DNA of 64,000 bases from Gammaproteobacteria bacterium (GTDB lineage: Bacteria; Pseudomonadota; Gammaproteobacteria; Steroidobacterales; Woeseiaceae), in the NCBI GenBank assembly GCA_029863125.1, contig JAOTWB010000004.1, forward strand, positions 1 to 64,000, in the 5' to 3' direction. The translations under genes and the position numbers were made by a program. Positions 9,186 to 18,555 of this stretch are shown piece by piece. Under the pieces are notes generated by a model that was not told the origin of the DNA, searched no databases, and saw only the letters and a list, made by a program, of their open reading frames with translations. Each line of letters opens with the position of its first letter. The stretch's first letter is position 1.

Positions 9186-11407
9186 CTGCCGAACAGATCC
9201 TTGAGCTTGTCCTTGACCTCCTCCTCGAGCTTCTCCTTCTCGCTTTGCTCTGGCGGCGGCTCTTCCGCCGGCGCCGCTTCTTCCGCTGCGCCTTCCGCCG
9301 GGGCTACTTCTTCCGCTGCACCTTCCGCCGGGGCCTCTGCTTGCGGTTCCGTCGCCGGCGGCGCTGTTTTCCTGTCGCCGCCCAGGAGTTTGTCAAAGAC
9401 CCGGCTCTTGATCTCTTCCTCTACCCGCTTTTTCAGCAGCGCTTCGACATTGGGCTTGACGCTCGGCGCGGTCAGTGGCCCGGTGATCTTGAGCGGTATG
9501 ACGGCCTTGGTGAAATCATTGAGCTCTTCTTCGGTCACATTCTTCAGCGACTCGGGACGCTCCAGCACCCGCGCCGTGAGATCGTAGTTGACCGTTGCCG
9601 CAGGCAGGTCGACGGTGCCGCGCCCGGTAATCTGCATGAAGGGCAGCTCCGCGGACAGGTCGTCGTTGCGCATGACGCCATTGCTGACTACGCCGGTCGC
9701 GCTTACCGAGCTGAATTGCGTGCGCGGCGGCAATACGGGCTTCGGCGCTGCTCCTCCTTTCAGTAGTGCACGCGCGCGGCGCAGCTCGTACCAGATGTCG
9801 GTTCCCTCGTAGCTGCCGTCGATCAGCTGAAAGGACATGTTGCCGCCGAGGGTCTTCTGGACGGCCGCCATGTCGTCGCCGCGCCCCGAGAGCACGAATC
9901 CGCCGTTGATCGTTCCCGTAACGTTTTCCTTTTTGAACAGCGCGCGCGTCATGTCCGCCAGGTTCACGTTCTGGATTTTCTCGTCGACCGAAAGAACCGG
10001 GGTCTGGCCCGATACGTCAACGCGCACGTCACCGCTGTAGCTGCCGCCATACAATTTTGCGGTAACGGGATGGATTCGCAGGCGGCCGTTGGCTGAGTTC
10101 AATCCGAGTTCGACGTCCTGGAATTCCATGCCGCCCAGCAGCGCCGTCGCGACGCGAAGATTACCGCGCGCGTTCAACGGCCGAATCAGGTCGGCGGGAA
10201 TTTCGACGGGCACGGATTCGCCCCTGGCCGCCGGCGTCGCCGTACCCGCGGGCGCCATGTACCGGTTCAGGTCAATTCGATCGACACCGAGATCGAAGCG
10301 GTAAGCCCCGCTCTTGCTTCGCGGCACCGTGAGCGCGCCTTTGAACGTTGTATCGTCGAGCTTGATCGTGACGCCGGTCATCTCCACGGCATTTTTCCTG
10401 ACGGCCGCTTTCGCATCGAGGATGACGCGGCTCAAGGCGATCGGGTCGGCCGTTTCGGGCACCTCGATATCCAGCAGGTGCATGACGCTTCGCGGTGAAA
10501 AAGCGTCCGTCTTGATGGTCGCGACCGGCTCAACTGCTGCTGCATAGGAAAAAGGCTCGACGTCGGCATCGATGTCGATGCCCAGCAGCGACATCGCGAG
10601 CGGTTGTAGGGTCACAAGCTGTTTTTCGGTCTGCACCTCGATGCCGTCGGTTGCGAACTTCAGGCTGGTCGGCGAGGTCGTAATGCCGGCGACGACGCCC
10701 TCGATCGTGAGGCCGTCCAGCGTCACGAGGCTCTTTTTCAAATCGAAGGACAGCTCCGTGTCCATTTCGATATCGCCGCTGATCTTGCCGGGCTGCATTT
10801 CGAAATGAAACGCGCCGCTCGCAGGAACCGCTCGCCCGTCGTCGGATACGCGACCGAACTGCATCGTCATTCCGCTCAGTACATAGGTGTCGCCGGACTG
10901 CCTGTCCTGGTACCTGATCGTTGTATCGCTGACATCGATGCCCGAGACCTCAACGGCTTTGCCTTCGCCCGGCTCGGCCTCGGCTTTCGCCGGCCCCCTG
11001 TCGGCAAGGAAATCGTCCCAGTTGCTGCGCCCTTTCGGATCCACCTCGAGATTCAGCGTGAGCGCTTTCAGTTCCGCGGTACCGATCGCAACTTCCTGCC
11101 GCAGGAGCATCGGCAGCAAACGAACGCTCAGCTTTGCCCGATCGAATTCAGCAAACGGTTCGTCGCCGAATCCCGGCGCATTGCCGAGCGTCGTATGCCC
11201 GACTTCAATCGCAAGCCAGGGGAAGAACGCGACCGACAGATCTCCCTCGATCACGAGGTCGCGCCCGGTTTTTTCCTTCACGGCCTCCGCGATGTCGTCG
11301 CGGAAATCGTTGGGATCGAAGAACAGCACGAAGAAGATCGCGGCCAGCGCAAATACAGCAACAATCGCGGCAATCAGCCACGCAACGATTTTGGTAGTTC
11401 GGCCCAT
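9182..11407 (-). CDS. AsmA family protein
   Basis: N-terminal TM; VEKTGRDLVIEGDLSVAFFPWLAIEVGHTTLGNAPGFG; C-terminal AsmA_2 region with FDKLLGG. Confidence 0.93.
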   Translation of the reverse strand: MGRTTKIVAWLIAAIVAVFALAAIFFVLFFDPNDFRDDIAEAVKEKTGRDLVIEGDLSVAFFPWLAIEVGHTTLGNAPGFGDEPFAEFDRAKLSVRLLPMLLRQEVAIGTAELKALTLNLEVDPKGRSNWDDFLADRGPAKAEAEPGEGKAVEVSGIDVSDTTIRYQDRQSGDTYVLSGMTMQFGRVSDDGRAVPASGAFHFEMQPGKISGDIEMDTELSFDLKKSLVTLDGLTIEGVVAGITTSPTSLKFATDGIEVQTEKQLVTLQPLAMSLLGIDIDADVEPFSYAAAVEPVATIKTDAFSPRSVMHLLDIEVPETADPIALSRVILDAKAAVRKNAVEMTGVTIKLDDTTFKGALTVPRSKSGAYRFDLGVDRIDLNRYMAPAGTATPAARGESVPVEIPADLIRPLNARGNLRVATALLGGMEFQDVELGLNSANGRLRIHPVTAKLYGGSYSGDVRVDVSGQTPVLSVDEKIQNVNLADMTRALFKKENVTGTINGGFVLSGRGDDMAAVQKTLGGNMSFQLIDGSYEGTDIWYELRRARALLKGGAAPKPVLPPRTQFSSVSATGVVSNGVMRNDDLSAELPFMQITGRGTVDLPAATVNYDLTARVLERPESLKNVTEEELNDFTKAVIPLKITGPLTAPSVKPNVEALLKKRVEEEIKSRVFDKLLGGDRKTAPPATEPQAEAPAEGAAEEVAPAEGAAEEAAPAEEPPPEQSEKEKLEEEVKDKLKDLFGR

Positions 11408-11514
11408 GTCGGAACCCTTGTTCGGCAGACCCCTAAGAGTATCAAACTGGGCTCGATTTGGGCTGAATCAACCCCCCGGGCCGGCCGGGACAAGGTGCCA
11501 GCCCCGCGCCGCCC

Positions 11515-12405
11515 TTACTTCCGGCATAAATTCACGCCGCCGTTCACCGTCGAGATATCGACGCGTCCATCGCCATCGCCTTCGGTAAATTGCAGTGACC
11601 AGCCGGGCGCGTATTTGCTCGTGCGTTCAGCTTCCGGCCCGAAACAGTTGCGGATACGGCCGTTGACCGTGCCAACATCGATCTTGGCCGACAGGTCCCC
11701 GACAAACTCGACGTCAACAGCACCGTTGACGGTTTCGGCGGACAGCTTGCCGCCTTTTTCCAGTCCCGCCCGGAACGCCAGCTCGCCGTTGACCACCGTC
11801 AGGTCAACGCGGCTGAATGACCCTTCGTCAATAATGATCTTTCCCGTTACGGATTCGGCGCTGACCGTACCTGAAACCCGGAACAGCGTGAGGTCGCCGG
11901 AAACCGTACTCGCTGTCGTTTCCGTAGCGCTCTTGTCGCCTTCGATCTCGACGTCGCCGCTGACCGATTCCGCCGTAACATCGCTACCGGTCGACTCGGT
12001 CGAGATGTCGCCGCTGACGGTATGCAGGCGCTGCTCGCCCCTGACCTCCGTTACATCGATGTCGGCACTGACGCCGCTGACGTCTATCGAGCTCTGCTGC
12101 GGCACATTGATGTGCAGGTCGCTGTCGATACCACCCCCGCCGCGCCGCGGCACCTTGACCTTGACCGTGATCTTGTCCCCGTCGCGCTCGAAGATGAGTT
12201 CTTCGACGTTGCGCCCCAATGTGCCTGTGACTTCGACCTGGTTTCTCGTCCAGCCCGTCACGGTAACGGCACCCGCAATATTCGAAATGTCGACGTGCCC
12301 GTCACTGGCAGCCTCCAGCGTTTTGTCGACGTCTTCTGCCACGGCAGGAAGAACAAGCAGGAAGCTCAAGCCTGTTGCAATCAGTTTTTTCATCATCGTA
12401 CTCAC
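11515..12405 (-). CDS. DUF4097 family beta-strand repeat protein, exported
   Basis: Signal peptide plus repeated TVSGDI/ESVSGDV/TVNGEL motifs. Confidence 0.85.
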   Translation of the reverse strand: MSTMMKKLIATGLSFLLVLPAVAEDVDKTLEAASDGHVDISNIAGAVTVTGWTRNQVEVTGTLGRNVEELIFERDGDKITVKVKVPRRGGGGIDSDLHINVPQQSSIDVSGVSADIDVTEVRGEQRLHTVSGDISTESTGSDVTAESVSGDVEIEGDKSATETTASTVSGDLTLFRVSGTVSAESVTGKIIIDEGSFSRVDLTVVNGELAFRAGLEKGGKLSAETVNGAVDVEFVGDLSAKIDVGTVNGRIRNCFGPEAERTSKYAPGWSLQFTEGDGDGRVDISTVNGGVNLCRK

Positions 12406-12433
12406 TTCTGTGTCCGGTTGGCGAAAGTGCCAG

Positions 12434-12982
12434 CTAGATATCGTTTCTCATCATGACGTTCCTGGTCAGGCCGCCGACCCTGCGCAGGACCGAAAGCTCT
12501 TCCCGATACGCTTTGACGAGCCTGGCCTGCAGCAGTGCGTTGTCCGGGTCGTTTTCGAGGGCGTTCTGAATATCCAGAATCGCTTCCCGCAGCACCTGCC
12601 GGTTGGCAGCGATGTCGGCTCGTGTTTGCGGCGACAGCCGGGCGAGTTCGACGTCGAGCTGTGCGGCGAGTTCGTCGCGCGCCTCTTCAAAACCGGGACC
12701 CGGGTTGTAGCGACTTGCGTACGCGGTCTGTTCGAAAACGAGGTTGGGCGTCAGCTGTGTAACCGGCCCCTGCTGACCTTTTACGGCGATGTAGGTCACG
12801 CCCGACGATGCGCCAACCAGCAGCACGATCGCTGCCGCCTGTGCGAACATCGATGTCCGGCGAACCCGCCGTGGCATCCGGATCGCTTCGGCAATGCCCG
12901 GCCACAGGTCTCGCTGCGGGCTGATCTCGGTCCCCAGCTTTGCCGCCGCCACCGTCAATTTGTCATCATTCATTTCGGTCAT
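12434..12982 (-). CDS. Putative anti-sigma factor / single-TM protein
   Basis: Overlaps the ECF sigma gene by 4 bp (ATGA); one TM segment (AAAIVLLVGASSGVTYIAV). Confidence 0.65.
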   Translation of the reverse strand: MTEMNDDKLTVAAAKLGTEISPQRDLWPGIAEAIRMPRRVRRTSMFAQAAAIVLLVGASSGVTYIAVKGQQGPVTQLTPNLVFEQTAYASRYNPGPGFEEARDELAAQLDVELARLSPQTRADIAANRQVLREAILDIQNALENDPDNALLQARLVKAYREELSVLRRVGGLTRNVMMRNDI

Positions 12983-13581
12983 TCTTCAAATCCCTGTTGT
13001 TTCAGCTGCTGCGCCAGGAGCCTGCGCGCGCGATGCAGCTGCGCTTTGCTGGTACCCGCCGCGATGCCCAGCATGCTGCCGGCCTCTTCGTGGCTGTAGC
13101 CATATACTGCGTGCAGAACGAATACGTGACGCGCGCCTGCCGGCAGTTTGTCGACGGCCTCCGACAGATCCCGGAGTTCGCCGACGTCGCCCGTGGCCAG
13201 TGGCGCTGCCGACGTTTCGGCCACCGCCTGGATCCGATCCTGCTCGCGTTTCGATGACCGCATGCGGCCCAGAACCGTGTTGACGGCGATGCGATGCAGC
13301 CACGTGGCAAAAGCGCTGTCGCCGCGAAATTTCGCAAGCTTGTTCCATGCCTGGATAAACGCATCCTGCGTACAGTCTTCCGCCTCGCTGACATTGCCAG
13401 TCATCCTCAGACACAGCCCATAGACCTTGTCCACATGCAGTCGATAAAGAGATTCAAAAGCCCGCGTGTCTGATCGCTGCGCCCGGTTGATCCAGGCGGC
13501 TTCATCGGCGAATCCGTCTGCGGTCGTAGGAAGCATCGTTTGACTATAGTCGCTGCGGTTTGCGGTCAAAAGCGCTGACAC
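12979..13581 (-). CDS. RNA polymerase sigma factor, ECF type
   Basis: FESLYRLHVDKVYGLCLRMTGNVSEAEDCTQDAFIQAWNKL...region 4 GYSHEEAGSMLGIAAGTSKAQLHRAR. Confidence 0.95.
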   Translation of the reverse strand: MSALLTANRSDYSQTMLPTTADGFADEAAWINRAQRSDTRAFESLYRLHVDKVYGLCLRMTGNVSEAEDCTQDAFIQAWNKLAKFRGDSAFATWLHRIAVNTVLGRMRSSKREQDRIQAVAETSAAPLATGDVGELRDLSEAVDKLPAGARHVFVLHAVYGYSHEEAGSMLGIAAGTSKAQLHRARRLLAQQLKQQGFEE

Positions 13582-13851
13582 GTGCTTTTTCTCCCTTTAT
13601 CGTGACCTTTGGATGCCGGTGCACCTGTTTTGGTTTGAAAACCACGGCTTTGTAAAGCCAAAAAGATCGCTCAAGCGACTGTCTTTGTTTACTATTCTGG
13701 TATGATGCCACTGGCCGCATGCAAGCTCGGCCTCCGCCCGGCGCAACCGACGAAGTAAAACAAAAAATATGGCACCTACAGACGCTTGTCCGTTTTCAGC
13801 ACCATGTCGTGACGCCACGGTTAAATTGCCGCCAACGGTTGCGGGCTACTG

Positions 13852-15960
13852 ATGTCGGGGCACTCGATTCTCTACCTGGGTCGTGGCGAATTCGCCGCCG
13901 ACTACCTCGGAGAACTGGAAACGCTTCCTTGCTGCACCATGCTGACGCGCTGCCCCGTGCTGAGCCTGCCGATCAACGCCGCCTCGGTGGTCGACCTTGT
14001 TCTTCTCGAGGTCGGCCCGTCGATCGCACAGTCCGGACATTCGCTCAACGACATCATTCATGCGCTGGAGCCCTACCCGATCATCGCGTTGACACAGAAA
14101 GACTTCGAACATCGCGGCATAGCCGCGGTAGGCGCGGGCGCCGAGGCCTATATCTGCGTAGACGACATCACCGTCGAAAGCCAGAACGCGGTGTTCGACC
14201 ACGCCGTGCAACGCAGTCACCTGCAGCGCCGGCTGTCCGACACGGATATGACGGTGCTTTCCATACTCAAGAACATTAACGACGGCGTTATCGTCGTGGA
14301 CAGCGCCGGCCACGTACTCGAAATCAATCCGGCTGCCCGCTCCATACTCGGCCTCGGGCCCCGGTCACAGCCGGACCCGACGTGGGAACAGACTTTCTGC
14401 TGCATCGACGAGCACGGCGAAAACTATCGAAACTCCTCGGACCTGCCGCTCGTGCGCGCTCGCAACGGAGAGAAATTCACCTCCCAGGTGGCCATCTACC
14501 GCGCGCCCGAACAGCCGGATACGGTGCTGAGCCTGAACGGCCAGGGCCTCTTCGACGGCAACCGCAAGCTCATCGGCGGCGTCATTACTTTCCGCGACAT
14601 CACGGATATGACTCGCAGGACAATAGAACTCGAAAAACGCGCGCAATACGACGAACTGACGGGACTGGCCAATCGCGGCCTGTTTAGAGAACAGCTGACG
14701 CGCGCCGTGGGTCGAAGCCAGCGCAAGTCTGTACCGCTCGCGACTCTCTTTATCGATTTCGATCGATTCAAGTCGGTAAACGATACGCTCGGACACGACA
14801 TCGGTGACGCGCTGCTTTGCGAGGTTGCAGAACGGCTGAAAGGGAATCTTCGAATCGGCGATTTCGTCGGTCGCTGGGGCGGCGATGAATTCGTCGTATG
14901 CCTCGAAGACTTCGGCGAAGCGAGCAATGCCGCGGCGGCCGCGCAGAAACTGCTGCTCGTGCTGTCCGAGAAGTACGAGCTCGGCGGCAGCGAAGTTTAT
15001 ACGACCCCGAGCATCGGCATTGCCATGTACCCGGATTCCGGCGACAACGCCGAGCGGCTGATCAAAGCCGCCGATATTGCGATGTACGAAGCAAAGAAAC
15101 GCGGCGGCGATCGTTTTCAGTATTACTCGAAAGCTCTCAATACCAAGCTCGCGCAACGTGAAGAACTCGAAATCGGCCTGCGGCATGCCCTGGTCCGCGA
15201 CGAGTTCGTGTTGCACTACCAGCCACGCATCGATGTCTCGAGCGGCCGCCTCATCGGCCTCGAAGCGCTGCTACGCTGGCAGCACCCGCGGTTCGGCCTG
15301 CTCGCCCCCGCCCGCTTCCTGCCCGTTCTCGAAAGCAGCGGCCTGATCCATTCGGCCGGCGAATGGGTTATCGCGACAGCCTGCCGACAGCTCGCAGGAT
15401 GGCAGCACCAGTTCGAAATGCCCGACCTGTCGGTCGCGATCAACCTGTCAACGCAGCAGCTGATGCACGACCGCCTGGTTGAGGCCGTTGCCAAAGCGCT
15501 GTCCGATACGGCGCTCGACCCGGGCTGTATCGAGCTTGAAATCGGTGACGACGATATCGTCCGCAAACGCAGCAGCGAACTGGAGACGTTACGCAGCCTC
15601 AGAAAGCTCGGCGTGCGCATCTCGCTCGATCATTTCGGCACGCGCGACGTGTCGTTCGAGTCGCTCGACAACGGCTTCATCGACAGTTTCGTTCTTGACC
15701 AGTCATTGATTTCAGACGTCGAGGAAAACAACAGCCACCAGCGCATCATTCGGGCTGCCATCGCGATGGCGCAGGGCCTCGATATCGAGGTCGCTGCCGA
15801 AGGCGTCGAGACGATGACGCAGCTCGAGTTTCTGAAGAGCTGCAACTGCGACCTCGCGCAGGGCTTTTTGATCAGCAAACCGATGCAGCCGGAGAAAGTC
15901 GCGGCCGTATTACGAAGCGAGATCGCCGGCACCAGCCTGCTCGCCCGCGGCATGCCTTAA
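13852..15960 (+). CDS. Bifunctional-architecture GGDEF/EAL protein with N-terminal REC-like and PAS domains
   Basis: GRWGGDEFVV; GLEALLRWQHP; PAS VDSAGHVLEINPAARSILGL. Confidence 0.93.
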   Translation: MSGHSILYLGRGEFAADYLGELETLPCCTMLTRCPVLSLPINAASVVDLVLLEVGPSIAQSGHSLNDIIHALEPYPIIALTQKDFEHRGIAAVGAGAEAYICVDDITVESQNAVFDHAVQRSHLQRRLSDTDMTVLSILKNINDGVIVVDSAGHVLEINPAARSILGLGPRSQPDPTWEQTFCCIDEHGENYRNSSDLPLVRARNGEKFTSQVAIYRAPEQPDTVLSLNGQGLFDGNRKLIGGVITFRDITDMTRRTIELEKRAQYDELTGLANRGLFREQLTRAVGRSQRKSVPLATLFIDFDRFKSVNDTLGHDIGDALLCEVAERLKGNLRIGDFVGRWGGDEFVVCLEDFGEASNAAAAAQKLLLVLSEKYELGGSEVYTTPSIGIAMYPDSGDNAERLIKAADIAMYEAKKRGGDRFQYYSKALNTKLAQREELEIGLRHALVRDEFVLHYQPRIDVSSGRLIGLEALLRWQHPRFGLLAPARFLPVLESSGLIHSAGEWVIATACRQLAGWQHQFEMPDLSVAINLSTQQLMHDRLVEAVAKALSDTALDPGCIELEIGDDDIVRKRSSELETLRSLRKLGVRISLDHFGTRDVSFESLDNGFIDSFVLDQSLISDVEENNSHQRIIRAAIAMAQGLDIEVAAEGVETMTQLEFLKSCNCDLAQGFLISKPMQPEKVAAVLRSEIAGTSLLARGMP

Positions 15961-15989
15961 CGTACCACCACCCCCACCGCGGCGCCGAT

Positions 15990-16205
15990 CGCCGGGGAAT
16001 CTCAGTCGCTCGGACAGCTGCTTCGCAAACTCGCTTTGTGAGACACCCCGGCACTCACCGCCGCTGCTTGGACTCGTGCGGGTGTCGCTCGGGGAGTTCC
16101 TCGAGCGTCGTGCGTAGCGCAGCGACGCATGGACGCCAAAGCAAGCGGAGCCCGATGCGAGCGAGGCAGGACGCCGAGCGAGGTTAAGCGAGAGGAACTC
16201 CCGAA
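15990..16205. repeat. Intergenic structured repeat (copy 1 of family)
   Basis: GCACTCACCGCCGCTGC (16051-16067) shared with 29.6 kb and 53.3 kb loci; IR GGAGTTCCTC(16093)/GAGGAACTCC(16192); hairpin GCGTCGTGCG-tag-CGCA(g)CGACGC 16105-16128. Confidence 0.6.
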
Positions 16206-16239
16206 GCGGGCCCGCGAAGTATCAGGCGGGTATGGTAGC

Positions 16240-16545
16240 TCAATCGACGGAGGCGCTGCACTTCCAGCAGACCGCAAACTGCCCGCCGTTTTCCTCGCCA
16301 CACTTCTTGCACCGCCACGGTGCGCTCGGGCTTTCCGATTCGACGGACGTAATCAGCTGCATGGCTCGATCAAAGTCGAGGTCATTGACGACCCACAGTT
16401 CAGGCCACGCCTCGACCCAGGGTATCTCCCAGACGACCGCGCCGAGGAATTCGTTTCGAATCTCGGAGCGAATGCCCTCGGCGGCCAGCAGGTTCTTGTA
16501 GTGATTGATCGTGATCAGCGAATCTGCCGATGTCAGCTTTTTCAT
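16240..16545 (-). CDS. DUF2007 domain protein with C-terminal zinc ribbon
   Basis: TINHYKNLLAAEGIRSEIRNEFLGAVVWEIPWVEAWPELWVV; WRCKKCGEEN...VCWKCSA; 4-bp overlap with trpA. Confidence 0.88.
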   Translation of the reverse strand: MKKLTSADSLITINHYKNLLAAEGIRSEIRNEFLGAVVWEIPWVEAWPELWVVNDLDFDRAMQLITSVESESPSAPWRCKKCGEENGGQFAVCWKCSASVD

Positions 16546-17315
16546 TGGCCGAGCAGGGACCGAAGGTACGGCTGCGGATCGTCGCCGCGCTCGAGGACCT
16601 CAACGAGGGCCGAGCCGACAACTGCGCCGGCCGCGTGCCTGCCCACGGCCGCCACGTCCTCGCGCGCCCGTATACCGAAGCCCGCGCACACAGGCAGGGA
16701 CGAAAGCCGTGCGACCTTGTCGAGGTAGTCCGCGAGGTCGGCGGGAAGCCCGGCGGCACCACCGGTTATCCCCGTGATGGTCACGGCGTAGACGAAACCG
16801 CGCGACGCTTCGCAAAGCGTTTGCAGCCGGCGCTCGGGCGTGGCGGGAGTCACGAGTTGAACAAGACCGAGGCCATTTACCTCGAGCGCAGCCCTTAAGT
16901 CTGCGCTTTCTTCGAGCGGCAGGTCGGGAACGATAAATCCGCACACGCCGGCTGCCAGCGCCCGATCCGCCAGCTTGTCGTAGCCGAATGCAAGCAGCGG
17001 ATTAAGGTAGGACATCATGACCAGGGGAGCATCGATTTCGCCGCTGGCCGAGTCCAGCTGCTCGAAAATCCATTTCAGGCTGACGCCTTGCTGCAATGCC
17101 TCGAAACTCGATCGTTGAATTGTCATGCCGTCTGCCATCGGGTCCGAAAAAGGAATGCCCAGTTCGACCACATCGCCGACGGCGGCGATGGCTTTAAGCG
17201 TGCGGATAAAATCATCGGGCTTCGGGTAGCCCGCCGTTATGAACGGCACGAGTGCGGGCCGGCCCGACTGCGTCGCAGCATCGATGGCTGCGGTAATGCG
17301 CTCATGCGCCTGCAT
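16542..17315 (-). CDS. trpA: Tryptophan synthase alpha subunit
   Basis: PALVPFITAGYPKPDD...VELGIPFSDPMADG. Confidence 0.97.
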   Translation of the reverse strand: MQAHERITAAIDAATQSGRPALVPFITAGYPKPDDFIRTLKAIAAVGDVVELGIPFSDPMADGMTIQRSSFEALQQGVSLKWIFEQLDSASGEIDAPLVMMSYLNPLLAFGYDKLADRALAAGVCGFIVPDLPLEESADLRAALEVNGLGLVQLVTPATPERRLQTLCEASRGFVYAVTITGITGGAAGLPADLADYLDKVARLSSLPVCAGFGIRAREDVAAVGRHAAGAVVGSALVEVLERGDDPQPYLRSLLGQ

Positions 17316-18555
17316 GGCTGCGTGTCCTCGCCGGGTACCTGGTCAACGTGGGCATGTCCTTGTCGCCGCGTCCGGAGTTGCCGATCAGTATTCGCCTGCC
17401 GGGATGCTCTCCTGCGTATTTTTTTGCGGCGGCGAAAGCATGCGAGGTCTCGAGTGCCGTCAGTATGCCTTCGCTGGCGCACAGTTCTTCGAGCGCTTCG
17501 AGCGCCTCGTCATCGCTGGCCGAAATATAGTGCACGCGACCGGTCGCCTGCAGCAGCGCATGCTCGGGTCCGACGCCCGAATAGTCGAGTCCTGCTGAAA
17601 TCGAGTGCGTTTCCTGCACCTGTCCGTCGTCGTCCTGCAGGATGATCGTGTAAGAGCCCTGCAGTACACCCGGCGTGCCGGTCGCCAGCGTCGCGGCGTT
17701 TTGCCCGAGTCCGCTGCCGGTGCCGCCCGCCTCGACGCCGATGAGTTCGATATCGTCGCCGAGCAAAGGATAAAAAAGACCGATGGCGTTGGAGCCGCCG
17801 CCGACACAGGCGAACGCAACGTCGGGCAGGCCGCCCGCGAGATCGATCATCTGCTGCCGCGCTTCCTGCCCGATCACCAACTGCAGTTCACGCACGAGGT
17901 AAGGATACGGGTGCGCCCCGACCGCCGAACCCAACAGGTAGTAGATGCCCTCGGGATCCGTTACCCAGGTTCGGAGCGCTTCGTCGATGGCAGCCCGCAG
18001 GGTCTTGTCGCCGGATTCCACGGCGACGACTTCTGCGCCGAGTCGTCGCATGCGATCGACGTTCGGTGACTGGCGCTCCATGTCGACGGCACCCATGTAC
18101 ACACTGCACGGCAGCCCGACGCGCGCGCAGGCGGCGGCCGACGCAACGCCGTGTTGCCCGGCGCCCGTTTCGGCGATCACACGCCGGGCGCCGAGCCGTT
18201 TCGCGAGAATCGCCTGGCCGATTGCATTGTTGATCTTGTGCGCGCCCGTGTGGGCAAGGTCTTCCCGCTTCAGCCAGACGTCGGCGCCCCAGCTTTCGCT
18301 GAGCCGCGGCGCATAGGTCAGTGCCGTCGGCCGGCCGACCCACTCGCGCAGTTCCTTCTGGAACTCGGCCTGGAACGCCGCGTCATGCAGATGCTCGCGT
18401 ACACCGTCTTCGAGTCGTTCGAAAGCCGGTACCAGCGTTTCCGGCACGTAGCGGCCGCCGAACGGACCGAAGCGGCCGCGCTCGTCGGGCAGCTCGCCGC
18501 GGATGGCCGCATCGAGCAGCGCCGATGCCTCGCCGGCCTGCAGCAGTGCACTCAT
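17302..18555 (-). CDS. trpB: Tryptophan synthase beta subunit
   Basis: GRFGPFGGRYVPETL; KREDLAHTGAHKINN PLP-lysine motif. Confidence 0.98.
   Translation of the reverse strand: MSALLQAGEASALLDAAIRGELPDERGRFGPFGGRYVPETLVPAFERLEDGVREHLHDAAFQAEFQKELREWVGRPTALTYAPRLSESWGADVWLKREDLAHTGAHKINNAIGQAILAKRLGARRVIAETGAGQHGVASAAACARVGLPCSVYMGAVDMERQSPNVDRMRRLGAEVVAVESGDKTLRAAIDEALRTWVTDPEGIYYLLGSAVGAHPYPYLVRELQLVIGQEARQQMIDLAGGLPDVAFACVGGGSNAIGLFYPLLGDDIELIGVEAGGTGSGLGQNAATLATGTPGVLQGSYTIILQDDDGQVQETHSISAGLDYSGVGPEHALLQATGRVHYISASDDEALEALEELCASEGILTALETSHAFAAAKKYAGEHPGRRILIGNSGRGDKDMPTLTRYPARTRSHAGA

Noticed and set aside
10805-13099. 764-aa plus-strand ORF
   Set aside because: Antisense to asmA, DUF4097 and the anti-sigma gene; sequence is low-complexity Arg/Ser/Pro-rich with no recognisable domain; typical GC-rich shadow ORF.
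13600-13720. Second c-di-GMP-I riboswitch upstream of the GGDEF-EAL gene
   Set aside because: Contains short hairpins but lacks the GCAAA...GACGCAAA aptamer signatures on either strand.
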